From NCBI GenBank assembly GCA_030430725.1, contig JAUIKP010000250.1:1-5606 (forward strand): DNA of 5,606 nt. Direction: 5' to 3'. Shown here piece after piece: positions 1 through 5,412 of the stretch. The stretch comes from Nitrospiria bacterium (GTDB lineage: Bacteria; Nitrospirota; Nitrospiria; Nitrospirales; UBA8639). Within the stretch, counting starts at the first letter, position 1, and each line of letters begins with the position of its first letter. The translations under genes were made by a program, and so were the position numbers. Under the pieces are notes generated by a model. It saw nothing but the letters and a program-made list of their open reading frames with translations. It was not told the origin of the DNA and did no database searches.

Positions 1-2
1 TA

Positions 3-311
3 ACCTCCTGGCCGGCCTGGATGCTCTTGATATCGGTTAGTGTAACGGTAGGGCTTCCTCGCGTTCCTTATTATCAGGAGGGTCTTCCCTATATCTATGC
101 CCTTGGAGGTATGGCCCTGGTGGCTTGGTACATTGGACTAGGGTTTCTTATCCTTGGTCTCTATTTCATCCTCATGGGATGTGTGAGTGCAGAGGGATTC
201 CTGAGTAAAAGGCTCCATGCGGTACTCTTTGGAGGTGTGGCGTTGATTCTTGCCGGTGGCTGTCACTGGTTCTATCTGATTGTGTTAGAAATGTCAGTCC
301 AGGCGACATGA
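3..311 (+). CDS. Small hydrophobic membrane protein, probably 5'-truncated by the window edge
   Basis: The reading frame is open from the left edge, and the first ATG is at 21 (96 residues from there). No purine-rich ribosome site precedes that ATG, so the real start may lie outside the window. Counting from ATG 21, two strong membrane segments are visible at about residues 31-54 and 67-90, with a short polar stretch (EGFLSKR) between them. The first hydrophobic stretch (LLISVSVTVG) could be part of another segment or of a signal anchor. No catalytic motif is seen and I do not recognise a family. The stop overlaps the next start as ATGA (308-311), which indicates translational coupling with the following membrane protein and a shared operon. 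The function is unknown; an envelope role is inferred only from the neighbouring GT9 gene. Confidence 0.7.
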   Translation, partial: TSWPAWMLLISVSVTVGLPRVPYYQEGLPYIYALGGMALVAWYIGLGFLILGLYFILMGCVSAEGFLSKRLHAVLFGGVALILAGGCHWFYLIVLEMSVQAT

Positions 312-1039
312 AACCGGGATTTTCTCAATTGCCCTCAGATAAGCTTTCACTCCTCGGGGATACCGTTCACGAACATGTCCATGTCTGTTTGAAGAATCTT
401 CTGGAGGCATTCTCTTTTTGTGTGACGATGACGGTCCTGGCCAAATGGTTGACCGATTTGCCGGCGTGGGGGGATGTGATTGCTTCAGAAAACGGGCCGG
501 TTGAGATGATGAGTGCGGGTGTGTGGTTTGTGGCCATGGTGTGGTGCCTGACTGCAGGGCTCAGGCGTTCTCACTACCGCATCGAGTGGTTGGGGCTTAC
601 GGCTCTCTGCCTTCTCTTTGGGTTGCGGGAGTTAGATGCGCATGTCTGGGCAACCGGATGGAATTTAGATAAATCTGCCAATTATTGGAATCCGGGCTTC
701 CCGCTTTGGGAACGCCTATTGGTGATTGGTGGCATGATTGTTCCCGTCATGATTATGGGCATCGCCCTTGGTTCTCGAATCTGGACACGATTGCCTGCAG
801 CCTGGAATAGTCGTGCTCCCTGGATAGGCCAAATGATGGTGGGGGGGCTGCTGCTGGGTGTCTGTGTGGTGTTGGATAAAGTGCATGGCTATTATCTTCC
901 ACTTCTCGGGTTGGAAGACGCCGAGCTATTCCTCATGGGAATGGAAGAATTCGGGGAATATGTGTTGGGGATTTATACCGTATCGGTCTTATGGCCGTAC
1001 TGGCAAGCGACGCTTCCTTTCCATCGGACGGATTCCTGA
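308..1039 (+). CDS. Polytopic inner-membrane protein with conserved-looking acidic/His motifs, function unknown
   Basis: This 243-residue protein has about six predicted membrane segments, near residues 31-48, 65-84, 92-107, 136-156, 173-190 and 212-230. Charged residues sit at the ends of or inside these helices: ENGPVE (61-66), RELDAH (107-112), LDK (189-191) and EEFGE (213-217). From memory, unnamed membrane families in bacterial envelope and LPS loci carry a similar 'E-x-G-x-x-E ... RE-phi-D-x-H' arrangement; this was not checked. Such buried acidic and His residues could bind a metal or a lipid head group, which is inference. The start is ATG 308 in an ATGA overlap with the upstream gene, with no strong Shine-Dalgarno site, as expected for coupled translation. 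The GT9 glycosyltransferase begins 49 bp after the stop, in the same direction, so the three genes probably form one transcript concerned with the cell envelope. Confidence 0.85.
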   Translation: MKPGFSQLPSDKLSLLGDTVHEHVHVCLKNLLEAFSFCVTMTVLAKWLTDLPAWGDVIASENGPVEMMSAGVWFVAMVWCLTAGLRRSHYRIEWLGLTALCLLFGLRELDAHVWATGWNLDKSANYWNPGFPLWERLLVIGGMIVPVMIMGIALGSRIWTRLPAAWNSRAPWIGQMMVGGLLLGVCVVLDKVHGYYLPLLGLEDAELFLMGMEEFGEYVLGIYTVSVLWPYWQATLPFHRTDS

Positions 1040-1088
1040 AACAAAGTGCCCCTCGGAGCGTATGCCGAACGGTTCCGCTGTATGCTGA

Positions 1089-2123
1089 ATGTTTCAGAAT
1101 AATCCCGATATCACCACGGTTCACGTGAAACAACTCCTACTTATTAAACTTCGGTATATTGGAGATGTCGTGTTATCCACCCCGCTTCTCCCCATCCTCC
1201 ACAAGCGATTTCCCGATGCGTCACTCACCTTTCTGGTGAATCCTGGAACGGAGAGTGTGTTATGGGGCAATCCCTATCTGGACCATATCATGGTGCTGCC
1301 TCGTGAAAGGTGGGGCCAACAATTTGAGTGTTACCAACTGTTGCGTCAGGCTCGTTTCGATGGGGTTGTGGACTTAACCGACGGGGATCGCTCCGCATTT
1401 CTGTCGTTTTGGACCGGTGCCGGTGTCAGACTGGGGTTTAATCGGGAGAATCGATGGCGTGGAAAGCTGTATACCCGTGTGCTGCCATCAGCCTATGGTT
1501 CCATGCACATGGTGGATTATCACGCTCAGGCCTTGCCCGCCTTAGGCATCAGTGATCCCGTGGGAAATCCGGAATTGTATCTGCGGCCTGAGGACTATGA
1601 TCAAGGCGACCGTCTGATGGACACGCTCCAAATCGGGGAGGCGCCATTGGCGCTTCTTCACCCTCCAGCGCGATATGCCAAAAAAGCCTGGCCTCTCGAG
1701 CGATTTGCCGCCCTGGCAGATTGGCTGGCCGATCAGGGAGCGGTCGTGGCCTTGATCGGGCACCAGTCAGAGATGCTCATAGGAGAACGCATTGTTGATT
1801 TGACCAAATCCAAGCCACGAAATGTGATGGGGCAAACCCGGTTGCGTCAACTGGCGGCATTGATGACGCGAAGTGCCTTATTGATTGGAAACGATGGTGG
1901 CCCGATGCATATGGCGGCAGCAGTCGGTTGCCCTGTTCTGGGGTTATTCGGCCCCTCTGATCCTTTTGTGTGGGGTCCGAGGGGAGAAAAAGTTTCCGTG
2001 ATTTACAAAGAACTGGACTGCGAAAAATGTGTTCATGACGGGTGTTTTCGGGGGGAAGAAGGCTGCATGCGGCAAATATCAGTCGAGGAAGTCTGCCGGG
2101 CCGCACGTTCACTCCTTCATTAA
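1089..2123 (+). CDS. Glycosyltransferase family 9 protein (ADP-heptose:LPS heptosyltransferase type)
   Basis: The 344-residue length is normal for GT9 (GT-B fold) enzymes such as WaaC, WaaF and RfaQ. Members transfer L-glycero-D-manno-heptose from ADP-heptose to the inner core of lipopolysaccharide at the cytoplasmic face of the inner membrane. Visible family marks are LLLIKLRYIGDVVLSTP (16-32) in the N-terminal Rossmann half, LHPPARYAKKAWPLERF (190-206) where the family usually has 'HPGA..KRWP', and IGNDGGPMHMAAAVGCPVLG (266-285), the nucleotide-sugar binding loop with its GP-H-A signature. GLFGPSDP (285-292) follows, then a C-x2-C-x4-C-x6-C cluster (311-326) common near the C-terminus of this family. 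An in-frame TGA lies directly before ATG 1089. GTG 1125 is an alternative start closer to the conserved region, and neither has a good ribosome site. The acceptor and exact paralogue (WaaF-like or other) cannot be decided here, so no symbol is given. Confidence 0.95.
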   Translation: MFQNNPDITTVHVKQLLLIKLRYIGDVVLSTPLLPILHKRFPDASLTFLVNPGTESVLWGNPYLDHIMVLPRERWGQQFECYQLLRQARFDGVVDLTDGDRSAFLSFWTGAGVRLGFNRENRWRGKLYTRVLPSAYGSMHMVDYHAQALPALGISDPVGNPELYLRPEDYDQGDRLMDTLQIGEAPLALLHPPARYAKKAWPLERFAALADWLADQGAVVALIGHQSEMLIGERIVDLTKSKPRNVMGQTRLRQLAALMTRSALLIGNDGGPMHMAAAVGCPVLGLFGPSDPFVWGPRGEKVSVIYKELDCEKCVHDGCFRGEEGCMRQISVEEVCRAARSLLH

Positions 2124-2140
2124 GTGTTCGTGATCTCGCA

Positions 2141-2360
2141 GGCACTAGCAGGGTGTTGAAACAGTCCACCAGCGGCGTTCCCTGCTTCCGCCGTAGCGGC
2201 TTCGCGTCTACGCGCTGAAGCACGCTTCGACGCGCAAGCGCGCAGGCAGGTCGCCCTTTTTTCGTGCTCACGGACTTCCCTGTACGCTACGCCCGTCCAA
2301 GCAGCTGCGGCCTTTTCTTGGGGAAGCCTCAGGACAGGACTGTTCAATAAAGCCGCTGGC
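2141..2360. repeat. Structured GC-rich intergenic repeat-like element in a convergent spacer
   Basis: This fills most of the 280-bp gap between the convergent GT9 and minus-strand genes. TTGAAACAGTCC (2156-2167) and CCAGCGGC (2169-2176) at the left have inverted counterparts GGACTGTTCAA (2337-2347) and GCCGCTGG (2352-2359) at the right. The order of the two blocks is swapped rather than nested, so this is not a simple palindrome. Inside are a hairpin CTTC-GCGT / ACGC-GAAG (2200-2220), alternating GCTTC/GAAGC/GCTTC copies (2199-2228), CGCGCAAGCGCG (2231-2242) and the palindrome GCAGCTGC (2301-2308). From memory, the left end (AGCAGGGTGTTGAAA...) and the block CGTCCAAGCAGCTGCGGCC resemble dispersed intergenic elements in Nitrospira genomes; this is unverified. 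Small antisense frames across it look like shadows, not genes. Confidence 0.55.
2231..2262 (+). terminator. Weak candidate terminator after the GT9 gene
   Basis: CGCGC-AA-GCGCG (2231-2242) can form a short stem, and a run of six T (2257-2262) follows 14 bases later. The loop is very tight and the stem is separated from the T run, so this is a poor match to a classical intrinsic terminator. The position, about 110-140 bp after the GT9 stop in a convergent spacer, is sensible. It lies within the repeat-like element and may be only part of it. Confidence 0.25.
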
Positions 2361-2403
2361 ACCCCTTTGGTCAGACTCGGGGCGGGATGTTTTCACCATT
2401 CCC

Positions 2404-3465
2404 TTATGGGAAGGCGGGTAGGGGGGCATAGATGAGGGGATGGCCAACCAACTCCTCCAGCCATTGTTCCGTGGTGTGATGAGGGAGAGGTCGTTGGTTG
2501 AGGCGAATCTCCAGGCGAAAGTCCCCATTCGTGCCCACCAGGCCCACGATGGCTGCGGCATCCTTCCCTTCAGGAAGGAGGTAGTCGGTCTGGAATTCTG
2601 CCAGGCTGCCATATACCCGCCCTTGCGGCTCTAGGAGATGAAGCAACTCGGGCATATCAGACAGTGTGCAGTGAATGCTACAGCGATACATGAACCGGGG
2701 ATCGGGGGTGATGCCGGTAAAATCCAAGAGGGCGGCTTCGGGAAACCCTGTGAGATAGACGCGTAAATTAGCAGGTTTGCCCTGGTAGGTCGCAGCCAGT
2801 TGACTGGCCGGAACCAAAAACTCAAAGGGGTCAGGCGAGTTGAGTTCGAATTGGCAGGGTCCAAACGCATCCGGCCAGGAGCAAAAGAGCGGAGTATCGG
2901 TTCGATCTGTCTGGAGCAGCACTCGCGCGCCTTTTTGCGTCACCTCAATCGGAAGATCCAGGGTCTGAATGGCGATCCGAAAGGCGTTTTCCCGGTCCGT
3001 GAGCCAAAACCGGTCCCTCGGTTTGGCCAGTGTTTCCCCAGGGGTGATCACTTCGGTGGTATGAACCCGGATCCGAATGAATCCATGGGTATGTCGGAAT
3101 CCGAGCCATAGCCAGGCCTCCGGCAGGAGTGTCGTCAACGGTTGGGGTATACGCCAGGGATGCGCGATCGAACAATAGGTGTTCACCGATTGATGGTTTT
3201 GAAAGATGGAGTGATAGTGGCCTGCCAATAAAAAAAAGTCGCCCTGCCAGTGGTCGAGCAGATGTAATAACGTGACATCCTCAGTGGGCCATGGTGCGAG
3301 GGCCTGGAGGCGCTGTGGATGGTCCACCTCCCATTCTTCGATATACCCGATCATCTCCTTGTCCTCATGGATCGAGGTCAAGCCTAACTGCCTTAATTTG
3401 CCCGCCACCGATAGAATGTCGTCGAAGGAGAGCGTTGTCTGGGTTTCCCAACGATGTTCACGCAT
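2404..3465 (-). CDS. Hypothetical soluble protein, 353 aa, no recognised family
   Basis: This is the longest open frame on the minus strand, starting ATG at 3465 and ending TAA at 2404. An in-frame TGA lies two codons before the ATG, so no earlier start exists; no convincing ribosome site is seen. The protein has no signal peptide and no membrane segment. It is rich in Trp, Leu, Pro and His, alternating between polar and beta-strand-like stretches (for example GFIRIRVHTTEVITPGE near the middle, and GTNGDFRLEIRLNQRPLP near the end). No catalytic or nucleotide-binding motif is recognisable. The composition looks natural across the whole length, which supports a real gene over the shorter frames on the opposite strand. 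It is convergent with the GT9 gene and lies 131 bp downstream of the tRNA-Ser in the same direction, so it may be read through from the tRNA promoter. The function is unknown; it is probably restricted to the host lineage. Confidence 0.75.
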   Translation of the reverse strand: MREHRWETQTTLSFDDILSVAGKLRQLGLTSIHEDKEMIGYIEEWEVDHPQRLQALAPWPTEDVTLLHLLDHWQGDFFLLAGHYHSIFQNHQSVNTYCSIAHPWRIPQPLTTLLPEAWLWLGFRHTHGFIRIRVHTTEVITPGETLAKPRDRFWLTDRENAFRIAIQTLDLPIEVTQKGARVLLQTDRTDTPLFCSWPDAFGPCQFELNSPDPFEFLVPASQLAATYQGKPANLRVYLTGFPEAALLDFTGITPDPRFMYRCSIHCTLSDMPELLHLLEPQGRVYGSLAEFQTDYLLPEGKDAAAIVGLVGTNGDFRLEIRLNQRPLPHHTTEQWLEELVGHPLIYAPLPAFP

Positions 3466-3596
3466 GGATCATATTCAGCAAAGCGAAACCCGCGGTAGGT
3501 GGATGATTCGGTTCAAACGATTCCGGGTAGAGGTGGTCAGGGGAAAGCGTGAACGTTGAGGAACGAAGGCAGAAAAGGAAAATTTGAGAAAAAATA

Positions 3597-3687
3597 TGGC
3601 GGAGAGGGCGGGATTTGAACCCGCGGTAGGCTTTTGACCTACGACGGTTTAGCAAACCGTTGCCTTCGGCCACTCGGCCACCTCTCC
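3597..3687 (-). tRNA. tRNA-Ser (anticodon GCU), with encoded CCA
   Basis: Read on the minus strand, a complete class II tRNA is visible. The acceptor stem pairs GGAGAGG (5' end at 3687) with CCTCTCC (3607-3601), followed by discriminator G at 3600 and genome-encoded CCA at 3599-3597. The D arm contains GCCGAGTGGCCGAAGGC. The anticodon arm is ACGGT-TTGCTAA-ACCGT, giving anticodon GCT for serine AGC/AGU codons. The long variable arm GTAGG-TCAAAAG-CCTAC is typical of serine tRNAs, and the T arm is GCGGG-TTCAAAT-CCCGC. A run of six T on the minus strand (3594-3589) follows directly after the CCA and could help end transcription. The gene separates the unrecognised minus-strand gene from the RHS remnant. 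Confidence 0.97.
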
Positions 3688-3717
3688 GCGCAAGTGTATG
3701 TCAATTGATTGTGACTA

Positions 3718-3747
3718 CTTATAGAGTAACAGCATGGGTAACTTCAA
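3718..3747 (-). promoter_or_regulatory. Candidate sigma70-type promoter for tRNA-Ser
   Basis: On the minus strand TTGAAG (3747-3742) and TATAAG (3723-3718) are separated by 18 bases. Each is a good match to the -35 and -10 boxes. Transcription would start about 20-25 bases before the mature tRNA end at 3687. A second TTGACA lies closer to the tRNA, too near to act as its -35 box. Confidence 0.5.
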
Positions 3748-3940
3748 GAGCAGATTGCGGCCGGGTTGCGGCTGAACCGCTGGTTGGAAAATCCAATCAC
3801 CAACCACTGTGCCAATAATCCCCCTCAATTACCTTTTCCTCTCCGCCGGAATGGTGATCCTACCATGTCCAAACGGTTCTTGGATATATTTCTTACAAGC
3901 TTTTTGTAGGATGATATGGGGTGCAGAGACAGGCCATTGC
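3748..3940. other. Gene-free spacer between the tRNA promoter and the RHS remnant
   Basis: No coding frame can be supported here. Two small hairpins are visible. TGGTTGG (3781-3787) pairs with CCAACCA (3800-3806), and an alternative TTGGA/TCCAA pairing (3784-3788 with 3792-3796) is nested so that only one can form at a time. CTTACAA (3892-3898) can pair with TTGTAGG (3904-3910), with no T run after it. Golvesin homology is lost somewhere between about 3900 and 3941, so the breakpoint that removed the 5' part of the toxin gene must lie near the right end of this spacer. No convincing promoter pointing towards the remnant was found. Confidence 0.5.
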
Positions 3941-3979
3941 GTCACCGTGATCCACCGATAAACCTTCGGGCAGTGGCAG

Positions 3980-4807
3980 GTGTTGGGAAGCTATGTGATG
4001 ACGCCGGGGCAGAACCATCGGGTGGTCCTGGCCAATCAAGTAGGGGGCGATGTCGTGGCGGATGCCATCAAGTTTCACGCCGCGGGGTCGGGGACGCCGC
4101 GCACGGCCACGTGGGGCCTGTCGGTGCCGGCCACCGGGATGTATAACGTCTATGCCCGGTGGGCGGCCGATCCAGGAAACGCCACCAACGCCACTTATAC
4201 CGTGCACTATCCGGGCGGCACCACGGCCGTGCCGATGAACCAGACACAGAACGGCGGGCAGTGGAACCTCCTGGGTACGTTTACCTTGAATCCCGCACTC
4301 AACCCTCTGGTCGAACTGTCCGATCAGGCCAATGGCCGGGTGGTGGCGGATGCGGTGATGGTGGTGCCCAGCGGGGTCAGCAACGATCATGTCACCTATA
4401 CCCCCACGTTGACGAGTTCAGAAACGGTGGGTATCTATGCGAAATGGACGGACAGTGCCACGCGCGCAACGGCGGTCACCTACACCGTTCAGCATGCTGG
4501 GGGAGCAACCGATGTGGTCGTGAATCAGCAGCAGCCCAGTGCGGGGTGGTTTCGGTTGGGAGCCTTCTCCATGGCACCAGGACAAAATCATGGTGTGGAA
4601 GTGAGGGGAGCGTTGGAAGGGGTAACGGTGGCGGATGCGATCCGGTTTGTGAGTGCGGGCGTGAGCGCGCCTGGCATTCATTATGTGCATACGGATCATT
4701 TGGGGGAGTCCGCAGAAGATGACCGATGCCAACAAGACAATAGTCTGGGATGCGGTCTATACGCCGTTCGGGCAGGTGCACAGTATCACCGGCACAGCGA
4801 CGAATAA
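3980..4807 (+). CDS. Fragment with golvesin-like (Golvesin/Xly CBD-like) domains; frameshifted end
   Basis: The frame opens after TAA 3959-3961. The first possible start is GTG 3980, with no ribosome site, so translation from here is doubtful. Numbering from that GTG, a partial first copy ends with VVADAIKF (25-32). A complete second copy spans about residues 42-130 (YNVYARW, ATYTVHYPGG, GQWNLLGTF, VVADAVMVV). A third spans about 139-224 (VGIYAKW, VTYTVQHAGG, AGWFRLGAF, TVADAIRF). These beta-sandwich modules are thought to bind carbohydrate or mediate surface contact, and in this lineage they appear joined to RHS proteins. The real protein continues through HYVHTDHLG, then the frame shifts at the G run 4702-4706. 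Everything after that up to 4807 (about 34 residues) is out-of-frame and meaningless. Confidence 0.75.
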   Translation: MLGSYVMTPGQNHRVVLANQVGGDVVADAIKFHAAGSGTPRTATWGLSVPATGMYNVYARWAADPGNATNATYTVHYPGGTTAVPMNQTQNGGQWNLLGTFTLNPALNPLVELSDQANGRVVADAVMVVPSGVSNDHVTYTPTLTSSETVGIYAKWTDSATRATAVTYTVQHAGGATDVVVNQQQPSAGWFRLGAFSMAPGQNHGVEVRGALEGVTVADAIRFVSAGVSAPGIHYVHTDHLGESAEDDRCQQDNSLGCGLYAVRAGAQYHRHSDE

Positions 4808-5321
4808 TCAGCGGTTTCCAGGGCAGTACGCGGATGCAGAAACGGGATACTCGTACAACTACTTCCGGGACTATGATCCGACGACAGGCCGGTATGTGCA
4901 GAGTGAGCCGATTGGGTTAGTCGGGGGCATCAATCGTTATGCCTATGCCTTTGGCAATCCGGTGTCTCGTTTTGATTTTTATGGTCTTCGCCCACTCCTT
5001 GAGTGTACGAAGGACTTTCTGCAACCGTTTTTTCCCAATCTCGATCTGGATCAAATCGAAGTTTACGATGAAGGAGTACCATTTCCCTTTTACTTAATCC
5101 CAGGCATTCATGGTGTATCTTTTGGTAATGATATTTATTTTGATCCTGGATATTACAATCCCTATTCGGTTGGTGGAACGGGAGACATCGCTCATGAAGT
5201 AGCCCACAGTGCTCAATGGCAAAGTGATTCAAATTTCGCTTATGATTATCTGCATGATTTATTTCACACGGGTATAAAGATAATCCATATGAACAGGAGG
5301 CCTGGGGCTATGAAGCAGTGA
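4683..5321 (+). CDS. RHS repeat-associated core with N-terminal half of a zinc-metallopeptidase-like toxin tip
   Basis: The authentic part begins just after the G run at 4702-4706. The ATG at 4683 is an out-of-frame reading of HYVHTDHLG, has no ribosome site, and is not a natural start. Numbering from it, the RHS core contains MTDANKTIVWDAVYTPFGQ (13-31), RFPGQYADAETGYSYNYFR (44-62), YDPTTGRYVQSEPIGLVGG (64-82) and NPVSRFDFYGL (92-102). The last is the usual boundary after which tips vary, and the site near which RHS shells cut their toxin. The tip starts at Arg103 (base 4989). GVSFGNDIYFDPG (144-156) followed by DIAHEVAHSAQWQ (168-180) resembles DUF4157/eCIS-core type zincins, with H171, E172 and H175 as zinc and catalytic residues. 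From about residue 197 the frame is wrong (missing G at 5270-5272), so the last 16 residues to TGA 5321 are spurious. Confidence 0.85.
   Translation: MCIRIIWGSPQKMTDANKTIVWDAVYTPFGQVHSITGTATNNQRFPGQYADAETGYSYNYFRDYDPTTGRYVQSEPIGLVGGINRYAYAFGNPVSRFDFYGLRPLLECTKDFLQPFFPNLDLDQIEVYDEGVPFPFYLIPGIHGVSFGNDIYFDPGYYNPYSVGGTGDIAHEVAHSAQWQSDSNFAYDYLHDLFHTGIKIIHMNRRPGAMKQ
4702..4706 (+). other. Frameshift site 1: extra G in a run of five
   Basis: Upstream the correct frame reads HYVHTDHLG; downstream SPQKMTDANKTIVW continues one base later. TTG GGG AGT CCG (four G) would join them as L-G-S-P, the usual core context. Five G are present, so one base is in excess. Confidence 0.85.
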
Positions 5322-5392
5322 TCGAAGGTCTATTGAATGCGTCAGGAGGTCATCCTCCTTGCGAAAAAGATCCTTGTTCTAAGAAAAAATAG
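4989..5392 (+). other. Reconstructed toxin tip domain: HExxH metallopeptidase-like, about 134 residues
   Basis: With one G restored at 5270-5272 the tip reads without interruption from Arg after FDFYGL to TAG 5390-5392. The zinc-binding helix HEVAH is encoded at 5193-5207. The corrected frame then gives DLFHTGYKDNPYEQEAWGYE (5255-5314), and the Glu residues at 5291 or 5297 are good candidates for the third zinc ligand of a gluzincin. The tail ends with Cys- and Lys-rich residues (PPCEKDPCSKKK). Peptidase tips on RHS proteins are thought to cleave host or competitor proteins after delivery, or in some systems to process the toxin itself. The target here is unknown. AGGAGG-TCAT-CCTCCT (5344-5359), a perfect 6-bp hairpin, lies within the coding tail. 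Confidence 0.7.
5270..5272 (+). other. Frameshift site 2: missing G
   Basis: The frame carrying HEVAH ends in a spurious tail after DLFHTG. One extra G (ACG GGG TAT) would join DLFHT to GYKDNPYEQEAWGYEAVIEG, which runs on to TAG 5392. The indel has the opposite sign to the one at 4702-4706, so the original frame of the golvesin part is restored. Confidence 0.8.
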
Positions 5393-5400
5393 AGGAATAA

Positions 5401-5407
5401 AAAGGAA
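5401..5407 (+). promoter_or_regulatory. Ribosome binding site of the lipoprotein gene
   Basis: AAAGGAA lies 5 bases before ATG 5413, the only suitable start, and is the best ribosome site among the plus-strand genes of this window. It supports independent translation of the lipoprotein although the toxin frame is broken. Confidence 0.6.
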
Positions 5408-5412
5408 ATTTC

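Larger units (their letters stand above)
3941..5392 (+). pseudogene. Remnant of a golvesin-domain RHS polymorphic toxin gene (5'-truncated, one stop, two frameshifts)
   Basis: Joined across two single-base indels, this stretch encodes one coherent protein end of about 480 residues. In order these are: three golvesin-like copies, the HYVHTDHLG motif that opens the RHS-associated core, the core itself ending FDFYGL, and an AT-rich tip with HExxH and NPYEQEA. Full RHS proteins are far longer: a secretion or N-terminal part plus many YD repeats forming a hollow shell that encloses the tip. All of that is missing upstream. An in-frame TAA (3959-3961) sits inside the first golvesin copy. An extra G in 4702-4706 and a missing G at 5270-5272 shift the frame out and back. 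As written no full product can be made. It may be a displaced 3' cassette left by recombination, a decaying gene, or, for the indels only, a sequencing artefact. A predicted lipoprotein gene follows after 20 bp. Confidence 0.8.

Noticed and set aside
1777..2271. 164-codon minus-strand frame across the GT9 end and the repeat
   Set aside because: It overlaps conserved GT9 motifs on the other strand and runs into a structured repeat; the composition looks like a shadow.
2399..2412. TTCCC-TTAT-GGGAA hairpin at the stop of the minus-strand gene as a terminator
   Set aside because: The stem is only 5 bp and no T run follows on either strand.
3458..3673. 71-codon minus-strand frame covering the tRNA-Ser
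   Set aside because: It translates the tRNA itself and overlaps the start of the 353-aa gene.
3781..3806. Two mutually exclusive hairpins as a riboswitch or attenuator
   Set aside because: The stems are short (5-7 bp), no gene with a valid start follows, and no known aptamer is recognisable.
3893..4390. 165-codon open frame on the minus strand opposite the golvesin domains
   Set aside because: It is His-, Arg- and Pro-rich and repetitive because it mirrors GC-rich repeat coding on the plus strand, where domain motifs are clear.
4683..4701. ATG 4683 as the natural start of a small RHS protein
   Set aside because: These bases encode HYVHTDHLG in the neighbouring frame, no ribosome site is present, and an RHS core alone is not a normal protein.
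4702..5272. Programmed ribosomal frameshifting (+1 then -1) to make the full toxin end
   Set aside because: It would need two opposite events in one message. The sites lack a classical slippery heptamer with a stimulatory structure, and the 5' end is truncated anyway.
5344..5359. AGGAGG-TCAT-CCTCCT hairpin as a translation control element for the lipoprotein
   Set aside because: It lies more than 50 bases before ATG 5413, which has its own ribosome site; it is explained by the coding sequence of the toxin tail.
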